From Bacillota bacterium (GTDB taxonomy: Bacteria > Bacillota > Sulfobacillia > RBS10-35 > JAJYVN01): a DNA stretch of 39,342 nt. Positions 1 through 7,673 of the stretch are shown in pieces (the stretch's first letter is position 1; every line of letters begins with the position of its first letter). The position numbers and the translations under genes are program-made. The stretch covers positions 1 through 39,342 of the forward strand of contig JAJYVV010000018.1 of assembly GCA_021791815.1 (NCBI GenBank), written 5' to 3'. The notes under the pieces were generated by a model, which was given only the letters and a program-made list of their open reading frames with translations, was not told where the DNA came from and ran no database searches.

Positions 1-204
1 ACCACCGCGGCCGCGAGGCCCGCCGCCGCGATCGCGCGCGAACCGCGCGGTACGGCGGCCCCGACCCGGCGCCCCCGCGCCCGAAGACTGCCCCACCACC
101 GCCCCGACGTCATCCCCTCCGCCCCCTCCGGCCCGCCTCGGGCCTGCGGGCGGTTGGACGTCGGGGCGCGCAGGAAGGTTCCGGCATCCCGGGCGACCCG
201 CGGC

Positions 205-573
205 TCAGCGCGGCGCCCTCGCCTCCCCCAGCAGGAGGCGGCGCAGGACGACCGCGTGGTTGCACTCGCGGTCGGCGGTGGCCGTGACCAGCACGAGCGG
301 ACGCTCGCCCGCCGCGGCGCGCAGCCTCTGCACGGCGGCGGTCCCCTTCGGCGCGGCCAGTTCGGTCAGATACTGCTTTTCGAACAGCGTGAACTTCGCC
401 GGATCGTGGTCGAACCACGTCCGCAGGTCGTTGCTCGGCGCGACCTCGGGATGCCAGTGCTCCCAGGGGGCGGAATCCCTGCCCACCCCGCGCGGCCACA
501 GCCGGTCGATCAGCACGCGGACGCCCGCCTCCGTCCCCGGGGCATCGGCCACGCGCGCGATCCGGACCTCCAA
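205..573 (-). CDS. DUF488 family protein
   Basis: A 122-residue protein of the DUF488 family, small cytoplasmic proteins whose biochemical role is not settled. The family hallmark RVLIDRLWPRGV lies near residues 18-29. Typical features follow: the WHPEVAP and WFDHDPAKF segments and a C-terminal LVLVTATADRECNHAVVLRRLL strand-helix. The length is normal for the family. The start is TTG at 573: an in-frame stop lies two codons upstream, so no longer form is possible, and a GGGAGG-type sequence precedes it. The gene is divergent from the TPP-riboswitch operon and is probably its own unit. Family assignment is firm, function unknown. Confidence 0.9.
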   Translation of the reverse strand: MEVRIARVADAPGTEAGVRVLIDRLWPRGVGRDSAPWEHWHPEVAPSNDLRTWFDHDPAKFTLFEKQYLTELAAPKGTAAVQRLRAAAGERPLVLVTATADRECNHAVVLRRLLLGEARAPR

Positions 574-664
574 CCCTCATCGCCTCCCGGGCTCCCATTT
601 CGGTCCGGGGGCGCCGCCTCCCGCTCCGGGGGGCCCGCGAAACCGGGCCCGCCGGAGCGATCCG

Positions 665-693
665 TTGCCCGCCCCCCGGCGCCGTGGTATCGT
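665..693 (+). promoter_or_regulatory. Sigma70-like promoter of the thiamine salvage operon
   Basis: A -35 element TTGCCC (665-670) and a -10 element TATCGT (688-693) are separated by exactly 17 bases. The predicted transcription start near 700 coincides with the 5' edge of the TPP aptamer. The same TTGCCC -35 recurs upstream of the gene starting at 35660. Confidence 0.6.
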
Positions 694-699
694 GGGCGC

Positions 700-797
700 G
701 CCTAGGGGAGCTGTGCGCTGAGAGTGCGGTCGGCCGGACGGCGGCGGGCCGCAGACCCTCTGAACCTGACCTGGGTAATGCCAGCGCAGGGAAGGCC
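700..797 (+). ncRNA. TPP riboswitch (THI element)
   Basis: The RNA carries the conserved thi-box parts in order: a GGGGAGC 5' strand of P1 near 704, the CTGAGAG box at about 718, an ACCCTCTGAACCTGA segment near 755, then CTGGGTAATGCCAGCG and the closing CAGGGA near 790. These are the pyrimidine- and pyrophosphate-sensing helices of the thiamine pyrophosphate aptamer. It is followed by about 100 bases of leader before the first operon gene, enough for an expression platform that terminates transcription or hides the ribosome site when TPP is abundant. It implies that the downstream transporter serves thiamine or its pyrimidine precursors. Confidence 0.95.
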
Positions 798-900
798 GAC
801 AAGGGAAGCCCGCGGCGGCGCGCCTCCGGGCGCCGCCCCCGTCCGTCTCCCCCCTTGTCGGGCAAGCGGCGCACCGCCTCCCGCGGCACGGGAGGTCGCC

Positions 901-1680
901 GTGCCCGACGCCTCCGCCATCCGGCCCTCGACGGACCCCGCACCGGGCCCCGCCCTGCGCTGCCGCGGGGTCCGGCTCGGCTTGGCCGGCCGGCCCATCC
1001 TCGACGGGATCGACCTCGACGCGGCATCCGGGGCGTTCGTGGCCATCCTCGGCCCGAGCGGCTGCGGCAAGAGCACGCTCCTGCGCGTCCTCGCGGGGCT
1101 CCAGCCGGCGGACGCCGGCGACATCGCCCCGCCGCCGCGCGTCGGCGCCGCGGCCCTGATGCCGCAGGCCGACTGCCTCCTCCCGTGGCTGCGCCTCGTG
1201 GACAACGTCGCGCTGGGCCCGGGCCTGGCGCGCCGGCCAGGGGCCCTGGCGCTGGCCGCGGAGGGACTGCGCCAGGTGGGGCTGGCGGACTTCGCCCGCT
1301 CGTACCCGGCGGCGCTCTCCGGCGGGATGCGGCAGCGCGCCGCGCTGCTGCGCACCGTGCTGGGCGGGCCTAGGCTCCTGCTCCTGGACGAGCCCTTCGG
1401 GGCCCTGGACTCGCTCACGCGGCTCGATCTGCAGGATTGGCTGGAGCGCCTCTGGCTCGGCGGCGGCCGGCCCAGCGTCGTGCTGGTCACGCACGACGTG
1501 GGCGAGGCGGTCCGGTTGGCGGACGCCGTCGTCGTCCTCTCCCCCCGGCCGGCGCGGGTCGTGGCGGCGGTCGCGGTTCCCGGGCCCCGCCCGCGCCCCG
1601 CGCACTTCCGCACGTCGCCCACGGCGACGGCGCTCCAGGCCGACCTCCTGGGGGCCCTGGGGGTGGGCGGCGGTGCCTAG
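901..1680 (+). CDS. thiZ: ABC transporter ATP-binding protein (thiamine-precursor uptake, ThiZ-like)
   Basis: A 259-residue ATPase of the nitrate/taurine/thiamine-pyrimidine (TauB/SsuB/ThiZ) group, powering import through the permease encoded next. Visible motifs are Walker A GPSGCGKST (51-59), Q-loop MPQAD (87-91), signature LSGGM (139-143), Walker B RLLLLDEP (158-165), D-loop GALD (167-170) and switch histidine VTHD (H198). The start is GTG at 901, just after a GGGAGG ribosome site. Longer in-frame readings would run back into the riboswitch and are rejected. Its 3' end overlaps the permease start by 8 bases, implying translational coupling. Substrate is inferred from the TPP riboswitch and the binding protein two genes on. 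Confidence 0.93.
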   Translation: MPDASAIRPSTDPAPGPALRCRGVRLGLAGRPILDGIDLDAASGAFVAILGPSGCGKSTLLRVLAGLQPADAGDIAPPPRVGAAALMPQADCLLPWLRLVDNVALGPGLARRPGALALAAEGLRQVGLADFARSYPAALSGGMRQRAALLRTVLGGPRLLLLDEPFGALDSLTRLDLQDWLERLWLGGGRPSVVLVTHDVGEAVRLADAVVVLSPRPARVVAAVAVPGPRPRPAHFRTSPTATALQADLLGALGVGGGA

Positions 1681-2476
1681 CAAGGCGGCGGCCCCCCGCG
1701 GGCGCGCGGGGCGCGGCGGGTACCTGCCCGCCCTCGGCCTCGTGGTCGCCGCCGTCGTGGCGTGGCAGGCCGCGGTGGTGGTCCGCTCGGTGCCGGCGTG
1801 GCTCCTGCCCTCGCCCGCGCGCATCGCGTCGTCCCTGGTCGCGGACCGCGCGCTGTTCGCGGCCAACGCGGGGACGACGGCGGTGGAGTCGATCGCGGGA
1901 TTCGCGCTCTCGCTGGTCGTGGCCGGCCTGCTCGCCGCCGCCATCCGCTTCTCGCGGACCCTGGAGCGGGTCCTCTGGCCGCTGCTGGTGGCGTCGCAGA
2001 CGGTACCCGTCCCAGCCATCGCGCCCCTCCTGGTGCTGTGGATGGGCTATGGCATCGCGCCCAAGATCGTCGTCGTCGCGCTGATCTGCTTCTTCCCGTT
2101 GACGGTGAACGCCGTCGACGGCCTGCGCGCCGCGGACCCACAGCTGCTGGACGCTCTGCGCACCCTGGGCGCCGACCGGCGCCGGCTGTTCTGGCAGGTC
2201 GAGGTCCCAGGGGCGCTCCCCGCGGCCTTCACGGGCATCAAGACGGCCGCCGCGTACGCGGTCGTGGGCGCGGTCCTCGGCGAGTGGCTCGGCGGGGTGC
2301 GCGGCCTGGGGGTCGTGATGCTGCAGGCCAAGGCCCAGCTGCTCACCGCACGCGTATTCGCCTCGCTCGTCTGGCTGTCCGCGATCGGGGTCGCGATGTT
2401 CGGCCTCGCGGCCCTCGCCGAGCGCCTGGCCCTGCCCTGGTACCATACGGCCGTCCGCGAAAGGAACTGGCGATGA
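1673..2476 (+). CDS. thiX: ABC transporter permease (ThiX-like)
   Basis: A 267-residue inner-membrane permease of the binding-protein-dependent BPD_transp_1 type. Hydrophobic segments cover about residues 18-40, 65-85, 95-125, 150-165, 195-210 and 225-250. The EAA-like cytoplasmic loop that docks the ATPase is visible at about 155-185 (LDALRTLGADRRRLFWQVEVPGALP), ending in the usual hydrophobic-proline turn. The start is GTG at 1673 inside the end of the ATPase gene, and the stop overlaps the ATG of the binding-protein gene as ATGA, so the three genes form one coupled operon. Family assignment is firm. Specificity for a thiamine pyrimidine is inferred from context. Confidence 0.92.
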   Translation: MPSKAAAPRGRAGRGGYLPALGLVVAAVVAWQAAVVVRSVPAWLLPSPARIASSLVADRALFAANAGTTAVESIAGFALSLVVAGLLAAAIRFSRTLERVLWPLLVASQTVPVPAIAPLLVLWMGYGIAPKIVVVALICFFPLTVNAVDGLRAADPQLLDALRTLGADRRRLFWQVEVPGALPAAFTGIKTAAAYAVVGAVLGEWLGGVRGLGVVMLQAKAQLLTARVFASLVWLSAIGVAMFGLAALAERLALPWYHTAVRERNWR

Positions 2477-3567
2477 ACCCCCTGGCGCAGACCGCAGCCC
2501 CGGCCCCCACCGCACGGCGGGAGGGGGCGCCCGCCACGACCGTTGCCGCCGCTGGCCTGGGCGCGCCGACGCGCCGCGCCCTCCTCGCCGCGTCGGCCCT
2601 GGGCGTCGGGCTGGCCGCCTGCGGACGGGCCGCCGGCGCGGCGCGGGGGCGCCCCGTGACGCTCATGCTCGACTGGTACCCGAACGCCGATCACGCGGCC
2701 ATCTACGCGGCCCTCCGCCGGGGTGAGTTCGCCGCGCGGGGGCTCCAGGTCACGGTGCAGATCCCGTCCGACACCACCCTGCAGATCCCGCTCGTCGCCG
2801 CGGGTAAGGCCGACTTCGCGGTGAGTTACGAGCCCGACCTGTTGCTCGCCCGCGCGCAGGGCGTGCCCGTGCAGGCGATCTACGCGCTGGTGCAGGAGCC
2901 CCTGAACTGCATCATCGCGCTGCAGAGCGCCCACATCAGCCGGCCCAGGCAGCTGCAGGGACGGAAGGTCGGCACGTCGGGCACGCCGGGGGACACCGCG
3001 CTGCTCGACTTCCTGGTCTCCCACGACGGCGGGGACCCCGCCAAGGTGCAGAACATCAACGTGGGCGAAAACCTCGTGCCGGCCCTCATCGGGGGAAAGG
3101 TCGACGCCCTCGTGGGCGGCTACTGGAACTGGGAGGCCGTCGAAATCGCGCAGCAGGGCTATCCAGACACGGTCCTGCGGCTCCCGCAGTGGGGCGTTCC
3201 CACCTACGACGAGCTCGTCGTCATCGCCGCGGATTCGGTCTCCCCGGCCCTGGCCGCGCCCTTCGCCGCCGGCCTCGCCGCCGGTGCCGCCTACGCGGCG
3301 GCCCATCCAACCCAGACCCTGGACTGGCTGCTCCAGGCATCCTCGTTCTCGCGCGCCCTGATCTCCCGCAGCCTGCAGCTCCTCGCGCCCGCTTGGCGCA
3401 CCGGCCCCGAGCCGTTCGGCTTCATGTCCCCCCAGGCCTGGCAGGCCTTCGGCGCCTGGATGGTGCAGACGGGATTGCTGGCCCGGCCCGTGGACACGGC
3501 GCAAGCGATGACGGACGCGTACGTGCCCGGGGCGCCGGCGGCGCCATCCGCCGCCGCGCCCTCCTGA
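2473..3567 (+). CDS. thiY: NMT1/THI5-like substrate-binding lipoprotein (ThiY-like)
   Basis: A 364-residue extracytoplasmic binding protein. It begins with a long N-terminal stretch, a twin-arginine-like RR (34-35) and a lipobox LAAC with lipidated Cys50. The mature part starts VTLMLDWYPNADHAAIY, the classic opening of the NMT1/THI5-like domain (related to the yeast HMP synthase fold and to ThiY, which binds N-formyl-aminomethyl-pyrimidine). DFAVSYEPDLLLARAQG, a GTPGD phosphate-loop-like turn and the GGYWNWEAVE segment follow. Start ATG 2473 overlaps the permease stop. Together with the riboswitch and the downstream amidohydrolase this points to import of base-degraded thiamine pyrimidine rather than intact thiamine. 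Confidence 0.92.
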   Translation: MNPLAQTAAPAPTARREGAPATTVAAAGLGAPTRRALLAASALGVGLAACGRAAGAARGRPVTLMLDWYPNADHAAIYAALRRGEFAARGLQVTVQIPSDTTLQIPLVAAGKADFAVSYEPDLLLARAQGVPVQAIYALVQEPLNCIIALQSAHISRPRQLQGRKVGTSGTPGDTALLDFLVSHDGGDPAKVQNINVGENLVPALIGGKVDALVGGYWNWEAVEIAQQGYPDTVLRLPQWGVPTYDELVVIAADSVSPALAAPFAAGLAAGAAYAAAHPTQTLDWLLQASSFSRALISRSLQLLAPAWRTGPEPFGFMSPQAWQAFGAWMVQTGLLARPVDTAQAMTDAYVPGAPAAPSAAAPS

Positions 3568-3602
3568 GGCCGGACCGGCGGAGTGCCGGGAGGTGCCCGC
3601 GG

Positions 3603-4892
3603 TTGGACGAGCCATCGGCAGGCCCCGACGCCGCGGAATCTGCGGTCGACGCGTGGATCCGGGCCCACCGGGCGCTCCTGGTCCGGACGCTCGGCGACCT
3701 GGTGGAGGTCCCGACCCCGAGCCCGCCGGGCCGGAACACGGGCCCCGCCCAGGCCCTGGTGCGGGCCCGCCTGGAGCGCCTCGGCTGCGCCGTCGACCAG
3801 TGGGACGTCTACCCGGGCGACCCGGACGTGGTCGGCGTGCGCCGGGGGCTGCGCTCCGGTGAGGCGCGGTCCCTGCTGCTGCATGGCCACATCGACGTCG
3901 CGGAGGTCGGCGACCCGTCGCCCTGGAGCCGCCCGCCCTTCCGGCTGACGGTCGAGGGGGACCGCGCCTACGGCCGCGGCACCGCGGACATGAAGGGGGG
4001 CCTCGCCGCCGGGCTCGTGGCCCTGGAGGCGGTGGAGGCTTGCGGGGCGCGCCTGCTGGGGGACGTGGTCTTCGAGAGCGTCGTCGGCGAGGAGCAGGGG
4101 GAGGCCGGAACGGCCGACGCCTGCGCGCGCGGCTACCGGGCCGACCTCGCTGTGGCCATGGACACATCCGGCCTGGCGGTCCAGGGCCAGGGCGGGGTGG
4201 TCACCGGTTGGATCGTGGTCGAGAGCCCCGAGACCTTCCACGACGGCCTGCGCGGCCGGATGATCCACGCCGGCGGCGGCCTGCACGGCGCGGGCGCCAT
4301 CGAGAAGATGTGCCGGCTCATCGCGGCCCTGGGCGACCTGGAACGCCACTGGGCGGTGGTGCTGCAATATCCGGGGTTCCCGCCGGGCTCGACGACGATC
4401 AATCCGGCGGTGATCGAGGGCGGGCGCCATCCGGCGTTCGTCGCCGACCGCTGCGCTCTGTGGATCACGGTGCACTTCTATCCGGACCGGCGCTGGGAGG
4501 AGGTCGCCCAGGAGGTCGAGGCGTTCGTCCGGGCGGCGGCCGCGGCCGACCCCTGGCTCGCCCTCCACCCGCCCGCCTTCCGCTGGGGCGGGAAGTCCAT
4601 GCTGGTGGACCGCGGAGAGGTGTTCCCGCCCGTGCCCCTCGATCCCGCCCACCCCGGCGTGGCGGCGCTCCTGCGCGCCCACGGGGAGATCGCCGGGGCG
4701 CCCGCGGCGGTGGGCATGTCCCGCAGCGTCAGCGACGGCGGCTGGCTGGCGGCGGCGGGCATGGCGACCGCGATCTATGGCCCGGGCCGCCTCGAGCAGG
4801 CCCACGCCGTGGACGAGTGGGTCGATCTCCGCGAGGTGGAGACCGCCGCGCGCGTGCTCGCCCGATTGATGCTGCGCTGGTGCGGGACGTGA
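3603..4892 (+). CDS. M20-family amidohydrolase, probable formylaminopyrimidine deformylase (YlmB-like)
   Basis: A 429-residue zinc hydrolase of the ArgE/DapE/YlmB branch of peptidase family M20. Metal and catalytic residues are present: HGHID (H96, D98), GRGTADMKGG with bridging D129, and the GEE pair (E163 as general base, E164). The C-terminal metal region has SDGG and a GPG segment. It starts at TTG 3603 behind GGGAGG with good spacing. It lies 35 bases after the binding-protein gene in the same TPP-controlled operon, which is the reason to prefer the YlmB role (removing the formyl group from N-formyl-4-amino-5-aminomethyl-2-methylpyrimidine before TenA acts). By sequence alone, acetylornithine or succinyl-diaminopimelate deacylase activity cannot be excluded. 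Confidence 0.85.
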   Translation: MDEPSAGPDAAESAVDAWIRAHRALLVRTLGDLVEVPTPSPPGRNTGPAQALVRARLERLGCAVDQWDVYPGDPDVVGVRRGLRSGEARSLLLHGHIDVAEVGDPSPWSRPPFRLTVEGDRAYGRGTADMKGGLAAGLVALEAVEACGARLLGDVVFESVVGEEQGEAGTADACARGYRADLAVAMDTSGLAVQGQGGVVTGWIVVESPETFHDGLRGRMIHAGGGLHGAGAIEKMCRLIAALGDLERHWAVVLQYPGFPPGSTTINPAVIEGGRHPAFVADRCALWITVHFYPDRRWEEVAQEVEAFVRAAAAADPWLALHPPAFRWGGKSMLVDRGEVFPPVPLDPAHPGVAALLRAHGEIAGAPAAVGMSRSVSDGGWLAAAGMATAIYGPGRLEQAHAVDEWVDLREVETAARVLARLMLRWCGT

Positions 4893-5252
4893 CCCGGCGA
4901 ACCCCGGCGCGGGGCGACGGCCGCCGCCCGCCAGCGCGGTGTCCTGCCGGTTGACCCCGATGCGCGAACTCGCGGCTGCGCCATTTCTTCCTCACGCCGG
5001 CGGGGGCCACGGCCAGCGAGGGGGCGGTCGGGCACGACGAGCGCTGCGCAGACGGCGCAGAGCGCCTTGCCCATCGGGGACCGCCTCGGCCAACCGCCAG
5101 AGTCTCAGGTAGGGATGTGCATCCCCGCTGGCGGCCGAGGCCGGTCCCGGGGCCCCCGCCGGGAGCACGGACACCGGCCCTCCCGGTGGCGGGTCTGGAC
5201 GGAAGCGGCCACCGCGACCAGCACGTCCCTGCGTGGGGAGGGCCGCTGACCG
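4893..5252 (+). other. Non-coding stretch without a recognisable gene
   Basis: No reading frame here looks like a real protein. Open frames exist on both strands only because stops are rare at this GC content. On the minus strand a short segment (about 5060-5130, reading DAHPYLRLWRLAEAVPDG) has protein-like composition but no start, partner or motif. No terminator with a T-run was seen after the operon. Confidence 0.4.
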
Positions 5253-5482
5253 ATGGGCGACGAGCGGAGCATCGCGTGGCTGGACCTGCTGCGCAAGGCC
5301 GATCCCGTGGCGCGCACCGACTTTGTGCCGCAGGCGGTGGAGCGCCAGAGGATTTCCGCTCCCCGGAGGGGATCGTCGGTCGCGTCGGCGGCCATGGCCG
5401 CAACCCCGGCCTGGGCGTGGCGCGGCACGCCGGGCTTCGTCCTGTGGGGGGGCGGGCCTTCTCGCGCGTGGGCAGCACCACC
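5253..5482 (+). pseudogene. Possible frameshifted remnant of a small gene, unrecognised
   Basis: From ATG 5253 the frame reads MGDERSIAWLDLLRKADPVA and continues with strongly G/C third positions to about 5350, after which composition becomes random. A second frame starting near 5365 (PEGIVGRVGGHGRNPGLGVA) then shows the same coding bias to about 5480. A single frameshift would join them into a protein of about 75 residues. I recognise no family. It could equally be chance, so confidence is low. Confidence 0.25.
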
Positions 5483-5557
5483 GCGGCATCACCTCCGGCG
5501 CGGCGCCGCGGTTCCGGCCCCCGCCCGGGACGTGGCCGCCCTCCCGGCGGGCGGGCC

Positions 5558-6715
5558 TCAGTCGCCGGGACCCGCAGCGCCGGCCGCGCGCGCGTAGGCG
5601 GCGGCGGCGGCCTCCACCGACAGGCCCGGGGGCGCGGCCCCGAGCTCCGCCTCGAACGCCGAGCGGAGCTCCGCGGAGAGCCGCAGCGGCGGCGGCAGGA
5701 AGGTGTCGGCGCGGGGATCGGGCAGCAGGGCCGATGGATCCTCCCCGGCCCGGGCGCCCAGCGGGGGCGGCGCGGGCCGCGGCATCCGCGCCGCGGGCAC
5801 ATACCCCGACGCGCGCAGCGTCTGCTGGGCCAGGGGCTCTCCCGCCCAGACCACGAACTCCAAGGCGGACCCGGGCTCGGGGGCGGCCTGCACGATCCCG
5901 TGGCCGCGGGTCCGGGCGGGCACCGCCGGCCCCGGGAAGGCGGCCACCCCCACGCGCATACCCGCGCCCTGCAGGGCCGCGACGTCCGCCGGCAGGGGGA
6001 AGAAGCGCAGGGCCGCGGCGGCGCCGCCCGGGCCGAGGGCCGAACCGGGCCGGGCGTGGCCCTGCAGCAGCGCGAAATCCTGCCAGGCGCGGACGGCCGC
6101 GCCGGGGGCCGGGGTGGGCAGGCGGTCCCCCGGGCCGGCGAGGCTGCCGCCGTCCGCGACCGTGAGGGCATTCCACACGTCCACCCGCACGCCGGCGAGA
6201 TCGGCCAGGGCAGGTCGGCCGGCCGCGCCCGCGGCGCCGAGCGTCGCGAGCAGGTCGGTGAAGGTCCAGCCCGGGGCCGGCCGTGGCACCGCCGCCCCGT
6301 CATAGAGCACCACCAGCCGGCTCTGGACCATGGGCACGCCGAGCTGGGCGCCGGCCGCCGAGAACGCGGCCCACGGGCCGGGATCCACGCCGGACGGGCT
6401 GAAGGCGACCAGCGAGAGACGCGCGTCCAGAGGCAGCAGGCCGGCCCGCGTCGCGGGGTCGCCGAACCGATCGGCATCCAGCGCCGCCACCGAGGTGCCG
6501 GCCGGCGGAGGCCATGGCAGGAAGCGCAGCCGCACCCCGGGGGCGTGCGCCCGGTATGGGCCGGACAGCAGACCCTCCGCGACGGTCTCGCCGGCCACCG
6601 CCAGGATGACCGGTCCCGGCGGCGCGAGGCCGCATGCCGCGAGCGCCCCGGCGGCCGCGACCGCGCCGGCGGTCCCGAGCAGCCGCCGCCGCGTGGAACG
6701 GGCCTCCGCCTCCAT
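5558..6715 (-). CDS. Orphan extracellular solute-binding lipoprotein behind tenA
   Basis: A 385-residue exported lipoprotein. The N-terminus has a twin-arginine-like STRRRLLGTAG stretch, a hydrophobic core and a lipobox ALAAC with the lipidated Cys at about residue 26. The rest (for example LVAFSPSGVDPGPWAAF, LEFVVWAGEPLAQQTLRASG) resembles family 1 extracellular solute-binding proteins. There is no permease or ATPase beside it. It follows tenA after a 26-base gap. No Shine-Dalgarno is seen, but TACAAT lies 7 bases before this ATG, so it may have its own leaderless transcript. An in-frame ATG at 6724 is the alternative start. A role in thiamine-related uptake is inferred from position only. 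Confidence 0.75.
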   Translation of the reverse strand: MEAEARSTRRRLLGTAGAVAAAGALAACGLAPPGPVILAVAGETVAEGLLSGPYRAHAPGVRLRFLPWPPPAGTSVAALDADRFGDPATRAGLLPLDARLSLVAFSPSGVDPGPWAAFSAAGAQLGVPMVQSRLVVLYDGAAVPRPAPGWTFTDLLATLGAAGAAGRPALADLAGVRVDVWNALTVADGGSLAGPGDRLPTPAPGAAVRAWQDFALLQGHARPGSALGPGGAAAALRFFPLPADVAALQGAGMRVGVAAFPGPAVPARTRGHGIVQAAPEPGSALEFVVWAGEPLAQQTLRASGYVPAARMPRPAPPPLGARAGEDPSALLPDPRADTFLPPPLRLSAELRSAFEAELGAAPPGLSVEAAAAAYARAAGAAGPGD

Positions 6716-6728
6716 GCCCGGCATTGTA
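6716..6728 (-). promoter_or_regulatory. -10-like element giving a leaderless start for the 5558-6715 gene
   Basis: On the minus strand TACAAT (6728-6723) is followed by 7 bases and then the ATG at 6715. No good -35 is visible, and the element sits in the short gap after tenA. Confidence 0.4.
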
Positions 6729-6741
6729 CCGCGGGCCGGGC

Positions 6742-7464
6742 TCAGCCGGGCCAGCGCCGGCCGTGCCAGCACCCATCCCAGAACAGGAACTCGCAGCGCA
6801 GGGAAACGTCGAAGGCCAGGCGGGCGCGCCGCCGCTCCGCCGGGCCCATCTCCTCGCCGAGGCGGTCGCAGAGGCGGACCATGGCCCGCGCCGTCTCCTG
6901 GTAGGCAGGGCCGGCGTAGGCGTCGATCCAGGCCGCGTAGGCCGCGATCGGCGGGCGCGGTCCGGCGGCCAGCGCGGCGCCGATCTCCGCATATCCCCAT
7001 TGGCAGGGGAGCAGCGCCGCCGTCACCACGCCGGTCGGCTCCGAGCGCGCGACGGCCAGGAGGTGGCGGGTGTAGGCGTGGGTCTGTGGCGCGGCGGGCG
7101 TGCCGTCGAGGTCCTCTGGCGGGATGCCCTGGGCGGCGCAGGCCCGGCGGTGCAGGGCCATCTCGTCCCGCAGGGTGGCGTGCAGGAGGCCGGTGAGGAA
7201 GACCATGTCGGCGGGGGCCTCCGCGGCGGCCGCGGCGAGGGCGAGGACGCGGGCGTAGTCGATCAGGAAGAGGTAGTCCTGGCGCATGTATTCCTGGTAC
7301 CGCTCCGGGGGCAGCGACCCGTCCCCGAGGCCCCGCACGAACGGATGCCCGAGGATGGCCCGCCGCAGCGCCGCCCCACCGGCCCACAGGTCCGCGGACA
7401 GGGACGAGCCCGCCCGCGGCGCCGGCGCGCCGGAGTCCCCGCGTGGTCCCGCTGTTTTGCCCAA
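6742..7464 (-). CDS. tenA: TenA aminopyrimidine aminohydrolase (thiaminase II)
   Basis: A 240-residue TenA/THI-4 family helical enzyme that converts 4-amino-5-aminomethyl-2-methylpyrimidine to HMP and can also hydrolyse thiamine. The key residues of the family are present: RQDYLFL (Asp63), the nucleophile in LLPCQWGYAEIG (Cys154) and the late glutamate in CEFLFWD (Glu225). It completes the salvage route whose transporter and deformylase lie 2-6 kb away on the other strand. The start is set at TTG 7464 because it gives a normal family length with a weak GGGACGG site upstream. The open frame extends further back, so the exact start is uncertain. I found no TPP-riboswitch motif upstream. Confidence 0.93.
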   Translation of the reverse strand: MGKTAGPRGDSGAPAPRAGSSLSADLWAGGAALRRAILGHPFVRGLGDGSLPPERYQEYMRQDYLFLIDYARVLALAAAAAEAPADMVFLTGLLHATLRDEMALHRRACAAQGIPPEDLDGTPAAPQTHAYTRHLLAVARSEPTGVVTAALLPCQWGYAEIGAALAAGPRPPIAAYAAWIDAYAGPAYQETARAMVRLCDRLGEEMGPAERRRARLAFDVSLRCEFLFWDGCWHGRRWPG

Positions 7465-7673
7465 CCCTGCCCACCGTCCCAGCCCCGACGTACCACACCG
7501 CGCCCGGGGCCCCTGCCGCGGGGCGCCACCCGCCGCCGGCAAACCAGCGCAAGCCCGCGGCAGGATGCGGCTTCCGCGAACGCGTACCCTGCGACGGGGC
7601 CCGGGCATCCGGGGCGTCCCGCCGGGGGGCGGCATGCCCGGCCCTGGCGCCCCGGGAAGCGGGTGGGTGCCCC

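Noticed and set aside
1-204. A gene fragment at the left edge
   Set aside because: No frame shows a motif or coding bias that I can support.
724-900. Upstream in-frame ATG extending the ATPase gene
   Set aside because: The extension would be translated from the TPP riboswitch sequence. GTG 901 has a good ribosome site.
4775-5074. Minus-strand 99-codon frame beginning MGKALCAVCAAL
   Set aside because: It overlaps the end of the M20 gene, and apart from one CxxC it has no coding character.
7465-7673. A second TPP riboswitch upstream of tenA
   Set aside because: None of the conserved thi-box segments is present on that strand.
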